Positions 1 to 7,228 of a stretch of DNA of 17,298 nt are shown piece by piece. The stretch spans positions 1 to 17,298 of the forward strand of contig JAJYGK010000201.1 of the NCBI GenBank assembly GCA_021790715.1, read 5' to 3'. The notes beneath the pieces were generated by a model. The model was not told the origin of the DNA and searched no databases. It saw nothing but the letters and a program-made list of their open reading frames with translations. Position 1 is the stretch's first letter. Each line of letters begins with the position of its first letter. Both the position numbers and the translations under genes were made by a program. Origin of the DNA: Chloroflexota bacterium (GTDB lineage: Bacteria; Chloroflexota; Limnocylindria; Limnocylindrales; CSP1-4).

Positions 1-704
1 AGCTTGTTGCGCTGCGCGGTCATCTGCGCCTTCTGCACGTACATCGTCAGGCGCGACTGCTGCGTCTGGGCGCGCGTCACCGCGGTGGCCTGCTGCAGCG
101 CGGCCAGCTCCAGCCCCTGCTGCCTGATCTGGGCGGCGAGCGCCGCGTCCTGGTCGCCGATCCGCAGGTAGTAGCCCACGTCGGCGAGCACGTCGGCGAG
201 CGAGTGCGCGCTCAGCAGCTGTTCGAGCAGCGACGTCTGCTGGACCATGTACGCGTCGGCGATGTGGCTCGCCAGCGTCTGCTGCTCGTTCCTGTACTGC
301 TGCTGGCTGTCCGCGATCTGCGTCTCGAGCAGCTGGAGCTGCGAGTCGAGATCGGACACCTGGGCGACCAGCGTCGAGTACTCCGACTGCACCTGGGCAA
401 GGGCGGTCTGGGCCGTCTTGACGGTCGCGGCCAGCTTCGACTGCTGGACGTTGATGCCGCCGAGCTGAGCGGCGGTGTCGGCCAGCACGGACTGCAGCTT
501 CGTCTGGCTCGCCTGGAGCGCCTGGATCTGCTGCCGCTGCGCGGCGATCTTCGCCTGGAGCGCCTTCTGCGCCCTGAGCGCGCTGGAGAGGGAATCGGCC
601 TGCGCAGACGGGACACCGCCGAGCGACGTGAACAGGAGCGGAACGACGAGCAGCGCCGCGATCAGTGAACGCCGGCCCCCGAACGCGCGACCTAGGCGAT
701 GCAT
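1..704 (-). CDS. Secreted coiled-coil protein, PcsB/EnvC-like N-terminal region (partial)
   Basis: This frame starts at ATG 704 and runs open through position 1, so only the first 234 residues are visible. Residues 1-36 form a signal peptide: a basic start (MHRLGR, RR at 11-12), a hydrophobic core (LIAALLVVPLLF) and an AQA|DS cleavage site after A36. Residues 38 to about 140 are a Gln/Ala/Leu-rich coiled coil. The stretch from about 145 to 190, which includes SLLEQLLSAHSLADVLADV, resembles the hinge region of PcsB/EnvC-type proteins that hold or activate murein hydrolases. The family usually carries a C-terminal CHAP, NlpC/P60 or M23 domain, which would lie left of the window. No strong Shine-Dalgarno sequence precedes the ATG. 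Expected role: exported cell-wall hydrolase or its regulator. The secreted coiled coil is certain; the enzymatic class is inference. Confidence 0.75.
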   Translation of the reverse strand, partial: MHRLGRAFGGRRSLIAALLVVPLLFTSLGGVPSAQADSLSSALRAQKALQAKIAAQRQQIQALQASQTKLQSVLADTAAQLGGINVQQSKLAATVKTAQTALAQVQSEYSTLVAQVSDLDSQLQLLETQIADSQQQYRNEQQTLASHIADAYMVQQTSLLEQLLSAHSLADVLADVGYYLRIGDQDAALAAQIRQQGLELAALQQATAVTRAQTQQSRLTMYVQKAQMTAQRNK

Positions 705-900
705 CGCGTCATCGTGCAGGCATCGACTCCATGCGGCGGCCTCCGCGGGCCGCGATCCGGTTCTCGCCCGCCGGTGGTGCGCCGTTCGAGCAGGGGGCAC
801 GGTCCGCTGGAACGACTCCGGCTGGCCGCGATGATACCCGTGCTCGCAAGACGGCTGCAACGCCGGGGGGTCGCGGCGCCAGGCACGAAGACGCCGGCGG

Positions 901-1551
901 TCACGTGATCGGCCTCAGCACGGCCAGGAACGCCGCGACGATGAGGATCGGCCCGAACGGAATCGCGCTCCGCAGCCCCAGGCGCCGCGTGAGCAGCAGC
1001 GCCACCAGGAGCACGCCGGCCGCGAGCGAGGCCACGATGAACCCGGCCACCAGCTGCGAGATGCCGCACGCCAGGCCGAGGCTGACGGCGAGCTTGAGGT
1101 CGCCCATGCCGAGCGCACCGCGGAACAGGGCGCCGGTGACGCCGAGGAAGGCCGGCGCGAGGACCGCGGCCGCCAGCCCGCTGACGAGCCCGAGGTCCTT
1201 CCCCGCGAGCACCGGGTTCCAGCCCAGCAGGAGCACGAGCAGGGCCGCGGGCACCAGCGGCAGCGTGATCTCGTCGGGCAGGAGCCGCTGGTCCAGGTCG
1301 GTGGCCAGCAGGATCACGAGGGCGGCGAAGAACACGCCCTCCACGGCGATGTCGCGCGCGTTCGAGAACCGGAGCGGCAGGGCGAGGAAGGCACCCGCGG
1401 CCAGCAGCACCACCAGGCCGGTGCGCCAGTCTGGCGCCCGGATCCCGGGCTCCTCGTGCTCCGGCCAGCGCGCGGCGAGCCGGTCGGCGAGCAGCCCGTA
1501 GAGGCCGCCCGCGACGCCGAGGAGCACCGGGCCGAGTGCCAGTCCGTTCAC
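901..1551 (-). CDS. Type IV prepilin peptidase (A24 family), short form
   Basis: A 216-residue polytopic membrane protein with a GTG start. Both catalytic aspartates of the A24 aspartyl proteases are present: D85 in TDLDQRLLPDEIT and D151 in GMGDLK. The family cleaves leader peptides of type IV pilins and pseudopilins at the cytoplasmic membrane. The N-terminus (GVAGGLYGLLADRLAARWP) resembles the short start of prepilin peptidases, but the cysteine-rich cytoplasmic loop linked to N-methylation in long PilD proteins is absent, so it may only cleave. No pilin, PilB/PilC or secretion gene is visible nearby. It lies 81 bp downstream of pepA on the same strand. The start is the weakest point: there is no clear Shine-Dalgarno sequence, only a CACCAT hexamer 6 nt upstream. 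Confidence 0.85.
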   Translation of the reverse strand: MNGLALGPVLLGVAGGLYGLLADRLAARWPEHEEPGIRAPDWRTGLVVLLAAGAFLALPLRFSNARDIAVEGVFFAALVILLATDLDQRLLPDEITLPLVPAALLVLLLGWNPVLAGKDLGLVSGLAAAVLAPAFLGVTGALFRGALGMGDLKLAVSLGLACGISQLVAGFIVASLAAGVLLVALLLTRRLGLRSAIPFGPILIVAAFLAVLRPIT

Positions 1552-1632
1552 GGCCGCATGGTGCCGGGCCTGCCGGGCCGGGGCAAGCAGCCGAAGGTCC
1601 GGGGGCCCGGGGCCGCGTCCCGCCCGGGCTGG

Positions 1633-3165
1633 CTACGCCCCGGTCACCCCCTCGAGCGCGAGCTCGACCATGGTGGCGTGCGCGGTTCCGGTCGCGCCGC
1701 GCGGAGCCCATGCCGTCGCCCGGCGCATGTATGCCGTGCCGGCGATGTCGAGGTGGACCCACGGCCGCGTCACGAACTCGCGCAGGAAGAGGCCGCTCTT
1801 CACGAGCGAGCCGTCCGCCGGGCCGGAGTTCTGGAAGTCCGCGTACCAGCTCTCCATGTCGCGGACGTAGTCGTCCACGAGCGGGATCTGCCAGTACCGC
1901 TCGCCCTGCCGCGCGCCGGCCGCGACGACGGTGTCGTACCAGTCCTGCGGGGTGCCGAAGGCGCCCGTCACCTGCTTGCCGAAGGCCCGCTCGACGGCGC
2001 CGGTCAGCGTCGCGGCGTCGACGAGATGCGTGGCGCCGAGGCGCTCGGCGTACGTGAGCGCGTCGCCCAGGATCAGGCGCCCCTCGGCATCGGTGTTCTG
2101 GACCTCGACGACCTTGCCGTTCAGGGCCTTCACGATGTCGCCGGGCCGCGTGGAGTGCGGGCCGGGCATGTTCTCGACGGCCGGCGCCAGGGCGAGCAGG
2201 GGCAGGTCGGGCGCCAGCCGCTTCGCCGTGACGATCGCGGCGATGACGGTGCACGCGCCCGTCTTGTCCATCTTCATCTCTTCCATCCGGTCGGCCGGCT
2301 TGATCGAGATGCCGCCCGAATCGAAGGTGACGCCCTTCCCGACCAGTGCCAGCAGCCGGCCGCGGGCGTCCCGCGCGCCGTCCGCGCCGTTGCGCAGCAC
2401 GATCAGGCGGGGCGGGTTGTCGCTGCCGCGGCCGACCGCCATGAACATGCCCATGCCCATCTCGGTCGCCCGCTCGGGCCCGATCACGTCGATCGACAGG
2501 CCATGGGCCTTCGCCAGGTCGGTGGCGGCGTCGGCCAGCACCTCGGGGCTCACGTCGTTGGACGCGCGGTTCGCGAGATCGCGGGCGATGCGCGCGCCTT
2601 CGCCGATCACCGCGCCGCGTTCCGCCGCCGCCTGGAGCGGGGCGACATCGGCGCCGGGCACGACCAGCACGAGCTCGTCGAGGTGCGGCGGGGCCTCGTC
2701 GGACCCGGCCCGGTAGATGAGCGCGGGGTCGTACTCGCCCTCGACCACGCCGCGGGTGACGAGCATCGCCAGGTCCGTCGCGGACATCGAGCCCGCATCG
2801 CCGGCGGCCGCCAGGGTGGACGGCAGCCAGATCGCGAGCCGGGAGACGTGCAGGCCTGCGAGCCGGCGCTCGATCGCCGCGGCGAGCCGGTACGCGACGA
2901 GGCGGTCGAAGGCACCGACCTCGCCCGCGCCGATCGCGAGCACCCAACCGGGCGCCATCTCCCGGCCGCGCAGCAGTGCCGAGTGGTACGGCTTCGGCGC
3001 GACCTCTCCCAGCCGGCGGTACTCGGCGATCGTGCCGCCCATCCGGCGATCCAGCTCCGCGAGGACGGCCGCATCGGCGGGGCCGGGATCCTCGGCCAGG
3101 ACAGGGACGGCCAGGACATCGGCCGGAACGGACCACGGCTGGTCGGAGACGACCCGAATCTGCAT
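1633..3165 (-). CDS. pepA: Leucyl aminopeptidase (M17 family, PepA)
   Basis: A 510-residue protein of normal length for the M17 family. These are hexameric two-metal aminopeptidases that remove N-terminal residues from cytoplasmic peptides. The N-terminal macrodomain-like part (about 1-170) is followed by the catalytic domain. Metal-site residues are visible: K277 and D282 in GKGVTFDSGG, D300 in MKMDKTG, and D359 and E361 in the family signature NTDAEGRL (357-364). R363 is the expected catalytic arginine. The start MQIRVVSDQPW is chosen because GAGGAG sits 9 nt upstream; an open frame continues upstream to 3336 but looks non-coding (Arg/Ala-rich, no domain). The MDKTG segment differs slightly from the usual MDMCG, with Lys and Thr replacing Met and Cys, while the ligands are kept. 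Confidence 0.95.
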   Translation of the reverse strand: MQIRVVSDQPWSVPADVLAVPVLAEDPGPADAAVLAELDRRMGGTIAEYRRLGEVAPKPYHSALLRGREMAPGWVLAIGAGEVGAFDRLVAYRLAAAIERRLAGLHVSRLAIWLPSTLAAAGDAGSMSATDLAMLVTRGVVEGEYDPALIYRAGSDEAPPHLDELVLVVPGADVAPLQAAAERGAVIGEGARIARDLANRASNDVSPEVLADAATDLAKAHGLSIDVIGPERATEMGMGMFMAVGRGSDNPPRLIVLRNGADGARDARGRLLALVGKGVTFDSGGISIKPADRMEEMKMDKTGACTVIAAIVTAKRLAPDLPLLALAPAVENMPGPHSTRPGDIVKALNGKVVEVQNTDAEGRLILGDALTYAERLGATHLVDAATLTGAVERAFGKQVTGAFGTPQDWYDTVVAAGARQGERYWQIPLVDDYVRDMESWYADFQNSGPADGSLVKSGLFLREFVTRPWVHLDIAGTAYMRRATAWAPRGATGTAHATMVELALEGVTGA

Positions 3166-3174
3166 CAGAACGAA

Positions 3175-3180
3175 CTCCTC
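3175..3180 (-). promoter_or_regulatory. Ribosome-binding site of pepA
   Basis: GAGGAG on the minus strand, 9 nt before ATG 3165. It is one of the clearest Shine-Dalgarno sequences in the window and fixes the pepA start against the longer open frame. The leader just upstream holds a 7-bp inverted repeat (CCGCCGC at 3199-3205 with GCGGCGG at 3221-3227) of unknown significance. Confidence 0.75.
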
Positions 3181-3271
3181 GATGCGAACGGGCGTGGGCC
3201 GCCGCGGGAAGGGGGCTGCAGCGGCGGACCGCGTCTGTCTAGGGTGGATCGCGTGACGATGGACGGCGCAG

Positions 3272-4231
3272 TCAGGTGCCCAAGTGTAGCGCCGCGACGG
3301 CGTCGCCGAGGTCGCCGCGCGCCTGCTCGATGGCAATCGCGGCCTGGTTCAACCCGGCCTGCGCGATGTCGACCATGATCAGCTCGATCGCCCGCGTGTC
3401 CGGGGGCAGCAGCTTCTGCGCGGCCGAGACCTTCGCCACGAGCTTCTCGCCGGCCGGCGTCATCCGGCCCCCGGTGCCCTTCAGGTTCGAGTAGAGCGCG
3501 ACGAGCGCCTGGTCGTAGGCGCGCATGCGGTCGATGTACGTCGTCAGGGTCGACACGTCCGCGCGATTCTCGAGGGCGTCACGGGTCTTCGTCGCTCGGT
3601 CGAGCTCGGTGCCCGCCTCCCCCAGGATCGTGACGGCAGCGGCGTACCTGCCGGCGTGCGCCTGCTGCACGGCGGTCAGGACGAGCTGGTCGTGGCGCTC
3701 GAGGACGGACGTCAGCTCGATCGCCGGCAGCGACTCGTCCGCCAGCGTGTGCCACTCGGACGACAGCGGCTGCGTGGTCTGGATCGCCTCCCGGGCGGTC
3801 ACGAGCATCGAGCGCGACCGGTTCCCGAGCAGGTCGACCGGGACCGACGCGTCGACGCCGTCGAGGAGGGCGTTCAGGCGCGTGACCTGCCCATCGATCT
3901 GCGTCGTCAGCCGGTCTCCCTTCGCCAGGTCCGCCTGCAGCAGGTCGGTGCGTCGCGCCACGAGGTCGATCAGCGCGGTCCGCGCCGTGTCCCCGAGCGA
4001 CCCGACCGAGGTCGACAGCGCGCCGTACTCGGGCGAGAGCGCCCGGATGCGCGCCTGGAACGCCACGTCCTGGGCCCACGTCCGCTCGGGCCGCGTGCTG
4101 TCCCCGGGCATGTGGTCGGCGCTCACCGCGAGGCCGGCGCCGGAGAGCGACACGAACGCCGCCACGAGCAGCCAGGCGATCGCGCGCAGCAGCCAGAGGA
4201 TGCGCGTGTGCCGCGGACGTGGAGCCTCCAT
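3272..4231 (-). CDS. Membrane-anchored or secreted helical protein, function unknown
   Basis: A 319-residue protein I do not recognise. A basic N-terminus (RPRHTR) is followed by a hydrophobic segment at about 11-36 (ILWLLRAIAWLLVAAFVSLS), a membrane anchor or uncleaved signal. The remainder is almost entirely predicted helix, with charged heptad-like stretches and few cysteines or aromatics, which suggests an extracytoplasmic helical bundle. No enzymatic motif is visible. I chose ATG 4231 rather than GTG 4237 because a TAGACT hexamer ends 7 nt before the ATG, a position that suits a leaderless transcript and would put the GTG at the transcription start or upstream of it. It lies 106 bp upstream of pepA on the same strand and diverges from the adenosine deaminase gene. 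It could be a sensor or cell-envelope structural protein; this is a guess. Confidence 0.75.
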   Translation of the reverse strand: MEAPRPRHTRILWLLRAIAWLLVAAFVSLSGAGLAVSADHMPGDSTRPERTWAQDVAFQARIRALSPEYGALSTSVGSLGDTARTALIDLVARRTDLLQADLAKGDRLTTQIDGQVTRLNALLDGVDASVPVDLLGNRSRSMLVTAREAIQTTQPLSSEWHTLADESLPAIELTSVLERHDQLVLTAVQQAHAGRYAAAVTILGEAGTELDRATKTRDALENRADVSTLTTYIDRMRAYDQALVALYSNLKGTGGRMTPAGEKLVAKVSAAQKLLPPDTRAIELIMVDIAQAGLNQAAIAIEQARGDLGDAVAALHLGT

Positions 4232-4238
4232 GGCCACC

Positions 4239-4244
4239 AGTCTA
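4239..4244 (-). promoter_or_regulatory. Putative -10 element (TAGACT) for the 3272-4231 gene
   Basis: TAGACT on the minus strand with 7 nt between it and ATG 4231. It fits the TAnnnT form of a -10 box placed for a leaderless transcript. No convincing -35 and no Shine-Dalgarno sequence is seen. One of three genes in the window with this arrangement. Confidence 0.45.
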
Positions 4245-4364
4245 CCGGCGGGCCCCGGCGCGGCCGCGGCGGCGCGGGGCCTCGTCGGGGCGCGTCCGCC
4301 GATCCGCCGGCGTCCGCCGCGACTTCCGGGCGTGCCGGCGGCCTCCGCACGCCGACACCGGCGT

Positions 4365-4370
4365 TACCAT
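4365..4370 (+). promoter_or_regulatory. Putative -10 element (TACCAT) for the adenosine deaminase gene
   Basis: TACCAT with 8 nt before ATG 4379, in a GC-rich surround where such a hexamer stands out. There is no Shine-Dalgarno sequence between it and the start. Together with the TAGACT at 4239-4244 on the other strand it makes the 147-bp gap a probable divergent promoter region. Confidence 0.45.
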
Positions 4371-4378
4371 CGGGCGCG

Positions 4379-5587
4379 ATGGAGTTCCACGCCCTGGTCG
4401 ATCCGCGCCGCGCCGCCTCGCATCGCGAGCTCGATGCGCTGCTGCGCGGCATGCCGAAAGCGGAGCTCCACCTCCACCTGGACGGCTCCCTTCGGCCCGC
4501 CACCGCCCTCGAGTTGGCCCGCGAGCGCGGGCTCGACGACGGCCTCGACCTGGCCGGGATGCGCGCCCGGCTGGCGGGGCCCGCGCAGCCGCTGGACCAG
4601 GCCGAGCTGCTGCGGGCGTTCGACCTGCCCATCGCGCTGCTGCAGGATGCCGAGGCGCTGCGGCGGGCCACGACCGAGCTGATCGAGGACGTGGCAGCCG
4701 ACGGGACGCGGTACGTGGAGATCCGCTGGGCACCGGCGCTGCACGTCGAGCGCGGGCTCTCGCTCCGCGACGTGATCGCGGCCGTGGTGGCCGGCACGGC
4801 TGACGGGGTCGCGGCGGTGGAACGGGCGCGCACAGGGCGCGCCCCGGCGCCGTCTGCACCGGGTGCGGACTCGGGCACGGGTGCGGACGCCGGTCGCCCG
4901 CCCGTGTCGTCTCCGCCGGGCACCGACGCCGGGCTGCCGGCCATCGTCGTGCGGCTGATCGCCGTCGCCATGCGCTCCCACGATCCACGGGCGAACGTGC
5001 GCGTGGCGGAGGAGGCGGCCGCGTTCGGTGGGGACGGCCTGACCGGGTTCGACCTCGCCGGGCTCGAGGCGTCGTACCCCGATCCCCGCGTGCACCGCGA
5101 TGCGATCGAGACGGCACGGGCGGCGGGCCTGGGAATCACACTGCACGCGGGCGAGTGGGGCGGCGCCCCGCAGGTCCGGCGTGCCCTCGAGCTCGATCCC
5201 GCGCGCATCGCGCACGGCGCGCCAGCGATCGACGATCCGAGCCTGCTCGACGAGCTCCGCGCGAGGGGCGTGACGCTCGATCTCTGCCCGACGAGCAACG
5301 TCCAGGCGGCGGTCGTCCCGCGCCTGGCCGACCATCCGCTGGCCCGCCTGCTGCGGGCGCAGGTTCCGGTCACGCTCTCCACGGACGACCGGACGGTGAC
5401 CGACATCACGCTCGTCGACGAGTACCGCAGCGCGATCGACGTGCTGGGGCTGACGCCGCGGGAGCTGTGGGCGATGAACCGGCACGCGCTCGACGTGGCC
5501 TTCCTGGCCGACGACGAGCCGCTGCGCGACCGGCTCCGGGCGGCCTTCGACGCGTACGCCGCCGGCGAGCCCCTGGTCCGGGGGTGA
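4379..5587 (+). CDS. add: Adenosine deaminase family protein
   Basis: A 402-residue protein of the adenosine/adenine/AMP deaminase superfamily: a zinc-dependent TIM-barrel hydrolase that converts adenosine to inosine and ammonia in purine salvage. Zinc ligands and catalytic residues are in place: H31 and H33 in ELHLHLDGS, H256 and E259 in HAGE, H279 in RIAHG, and D336-D337 in STDD. CPTSN at 303-307 is also typical. Deviations are RIAHG for the usual RIGHG and STDDRTV for STDDP, so the purine substrate (adenosine, deoxyadenosine or adenine) is less certain than the chemistry. Residues about 151-187 are a Gly/Ala/Pro/Ser-rich insertion in a barrel loop. The start ATG 4379 follows a TACCAT hexamer by 8 nt. 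The gene ends 28 bp from the convergent HAD gene. Confidence 0.9.
   Translation: MEFHALVDPRRAASHRELDALLRGMPKAELHLHLDGSLRPATALELARERGLDDGLDLAGMRARLAGPAQPLDQAELLRAFDLPIALLQDAEALRRATTELIEDVAADGTRYVEIRWAPALHVERGLSLRDVIAAVVAGTADGVAAVERARTGRAPAPSAPGADSGTGADAGRPPVSSPPGTDAGLPAIVVRLIAVAMRSHDPRANVRVAEEAAAFGGDGLTGFDLAGLEASYPDPRVHRDAIETARAAGLGITLHAGEWGGAPQVRRALELDPARIAHGAPAIDDPSLLDELRARGVTLDLCPTSNVQAAVVPRLADHPLARLLRAQVPVTLSTDDRTVTDITLVDEYRSAIDVLGLTPRELWAMNRHALDVAFLADDEPLRDRLRAAFDAYAAGEPLVRG
4861..4888 (+). repeat. Short direct repeat in the deaminase insertion
   Basis: GGGTGCGGAC occurs at 4861-4870 and again at 4879-4888, an 18-bp period, inside the Gly/Ala/Pro-rich insertion of the deaminase. It looks like a remnant of tandem duplication that lengthened the loop in frame. 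Confidence 0.7.
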
Positions 5588-5615
5588 TGCAGCGGTGGCC
5601 CACCCGCCGGCGGGA

Positions 5616-6437
5616 TCAGGCGGCGGCCTCGCCCCCCTGCAGGCGCAGCAGCGCCGATCGCAGCTCGCCCGCATCGGCCGCGATGAGGGTGGGGTGCCGG
5701 TCCGGCGGGAGTGCCTCGGCCTCGGCGCGGCTCGTGACCCCGGTCAGCATCAGCACGGACCGCGCGCCGGTTCGTCCCGCGGCGGCGATGTCCGTCAGGG
5801 CCCCGTCGCCGATCACGACGGCCTCGCGGGGGGTCATCCCGACCGAGCGCGCGGCCGCCTCGAACAGGATCGGGCCGGGCTTGCCGACGACCATGTCGGG
5901 GGCACGGCGGGCGGCCGTCTCGAGCGCCGCCACGATCGAGCCCGCGCCCGGCATGAGCCCCTCGGCGGCGGGGAAGACCGGGTCGCGGTTCGTGGCCACG
6001 AAACGGGCGCCCTCGCGCACCGCCTGGGCCGCGACGGCGAGCCGCTCGTACGTCAGGTGCCGGTCGATGCCGACCACGACCGCGTCCGGGTCGGCGGAGA
6101 GCCCCCGACCGTCCGGATCGACCGGCCGGATCCCCACGTCCCGGATCTCGTGCGACAGGCCTGGCGCGCCCAGCACCATCGCCACCCGCACGGGCGGGTC
6201 GCACTGGGCGAGCTCCAGCGCCGTCGCGCGCGCGGACGTGAAGACCCAGTCGGGCTGGACCGGCGCGCCCATCGACCCGAGGATCCGCACGTACTCGGTG
6301 CGGTACCGGCTCGAGTTGTTGGTGCAGTACAGGACATGGTCGCCTGCCGCGACTCGCTCGGCGAGCACGTCGGCCACGCCGGGGACGGGGTCCGACCCGC
6401 GGTACACGACGCCGTCGAGATCGACCAGGAGCAGCAT
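5616..6437 (-). CDS. HAD superfamily class IIA phosphatase (NagD/phosphoglycolate phosphatase-like)
   Basis: A 273-residue cytoplasmic hydrolase. Motif I is DLDGVV (nucleophile D6, general acid D8), motif II is TNNSS at 39-43, motif III is the lysine K186 in VVGKPGP, and motif IV is GDGALTDI (210-217; acidic D211 and D216). The C2-type cap lies between motifs II and III, as in NagD, AraL and pyridoxal-phosphate/phosphoglycolate phosphatases. Motif IV usually reads GDRLxTDI; here GDGAL lacks the common Arg. The physiological substrate cannot be read from the sequence. The start is ATG 6437, preceded by TACCAT 6 nt upstream and no Shine-Dalgarno sequence; the frame stays open to 6644 but that extension is Arg-rich shadow. 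It diverges from the NYN gene, 68 bp away. Confidence 0.9.
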   Translation of the reverse strand: MLLLVDLDGVVYRGSDPVPGVADVLAERVAAGDHVLYCTNNSSRYRTEYVRILGSMGAPVQPDWVFTSARATALELAQCDPPVRVAMVLGAPGLSHEIRDVGIRPVDPDGRGLSADPDAVVVGIDRHLTYERLAVAAQAVREGARFVATNRDPVFPAAEGLMPGAGSIVAALETAARRAPDMVVGKPGPILFEAAARSVGMTPREAVVIGDGALTDIAAAGRTGARSVLMLTGVTSRAEAEALPPDRHPTLIAADAGELRSALLRLQGGEAAA

Positions 6438-6443
6438 GGCGCC

Positions 6444-6449
6444 ATGGTA
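6444..6449 (-). promoter_or_regulatory. Putative -10 element (TACCAT) for the HAD phosphatase gene
   Basis: TACCAT on the minus strand, separated by 6 nt (GGCGCC) from ATG 6437. Transcription starting 7 nt after the hexamer would begin on the A of the start codon, the classic leaderless arrangement. Confidence 0.5.
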
Positions 6450-6505
6450 GGGCGAGCGGCACGCCGTCTGCCGGCGGCCGATGCGCGGCCCGGGCGGGGC
6501 GCTCG

Positions 6506-7219
6506 ATGAGCGGTCGCGGCGATGCGTGGCGCGACGTCGGCGCGCTCCTCGTGGACGGCAACAACCTGCTGCACGCCGTGGCCGGCGACGCGGGACCGGG
6601 CGCGCTGCGCGGGCTGCTCCCGCGGCTCGCCGCCGCCGTCCCATTGTCGGTCGACACCGTGGTGATCCTCGACGGGACCCCGGACCCGGGCGGGCCGTCC
6701 TGGACGCGCGTCAGGCACGGCCTCGTCGTCCGCCACGCGGGCCGGCGAACCGCGGACGCCGTCCTCGTCGATCTCGTCCAGCAGCGGCCCTTCGAGGAGC
6801 GCGCCTACATCCTGGTCGTGACGAACGACACGGCGCTCGGCGACGACGTCCGGAGAGCCGGCGGCCGCGTCCGCCCGGTACGCTGGCTCGAGGAACGGCT
6901 CGACGAGGGTCCCGCGCCCGTGACGCCGGGGACCACCCTCGGCGGGCCCCGGCCCCGTGGCGGGCCACGGTCCCGGACCGGATCCCGTCCCTCGGCGGGC
7001 GCACGCAGGTCGCCGGACGGGACCGGGGCGGGTGGGGCGGGGCGTCGGGGCCGTCCCGGGCATGCGGGCGGTCCGGGCGATCCGGGCGGCGCGGGCGATC
7101 CGGGCGGCGCGGACATCCCGCCGGACGAACCCGATCGCGATCAAGACGCGGCCCGGCCGTCCTGGAAGCCCGGGCGCGGCGCGACCCGCAAGCACGGCAA
7201 CCCCCGCCGGGGACGCTGA
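6506..7219 (+). CDS. NYN/PIN-like domain protein (putative RNase) with Gly/Arg/Pro-rich tail
   Basis: A 237-residue protein. Residues about 12-135 form a NYN domain, a PIN-related metal-dependent RNase fold: LLVDGNNLLHA (D17, N19, N20), VVILDGTPDP (D56), ADAVLVDL (D84) and VVTNDTALGDDV (D108, D113). This acidic set is what YacP/NYN nucleases use to bind metal; the likely role is RNA cleavage in RNA processing or turnover. Residues 136-237 are a low-complexity, probably disordered tail rich in Gly, Pro and Arg, including RPRGGPRSR, GRRGRPGHAGG and two perfect GDPGGA repeats. The tail is net basic and could bind RNA (inference). A GGGCGGGG run sits just upstream of ATG 6506. It is divergent from the HAD gene and convergent with the Nudix gene. 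Confidence 0.8.
   Translation: MSGRGDAWRDVGALLVDGNNLLHAVAGDAGPGALRGLLPRLAAAVPLSVDTVVILDGTPDPGGPSWTRVRHGLVVRHAGRRTADAVLVDLVQQRPFEERAYILVVTNDTALGDDVRRAGGRVRPVRWLEERLDEGPAPVTPGTTLGGPRPRGGPRSRTGSRPSAGARRSPDGTGAGGAGRRGRPGHAGGPGDPGGAGDPGGADIPPDEPDRDQDAARPSWKPGRGATRKHGNPRRGR
7075..7110 (+). repeat. Two perfect 18-bp tandem repeats in the NYN tail
   Basis: 7075-7092 and 7093-7110 are identical 18-mers (core GGGCGATCCGGGCGG) and encode GDPGGA twice. They are in frame and expand the disordered tail. Confidence 0.9.
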
Positions 7220-7228
7220 GGGCCGCCC

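Noticed and set aside
692..3136. Long minus-strand frame (814 codons) over pepA and the prepilin peptidase
   Set aside because: Arg/Gly/Pro-rich out-of-frame shadow of pepA; the real frame has motifs and a ribosome-binding site.
5603..5614. Palindrome CCCGCCGGCGGG between the convergent deaminase and HAD genes as a terminator
   Set aside because: Only a 4-bp stem once a loop is allowed, and there is no U tract; such palindromes are expected in DNA this GC-rich.
4123..6657. Long minus-strand open frame (844 codons) across the deaminase and HAD genes
   Set aside because: Ser/Arg/Pro-rich shadow of real genes; no domain, and its start and end cut across well-supported genes.
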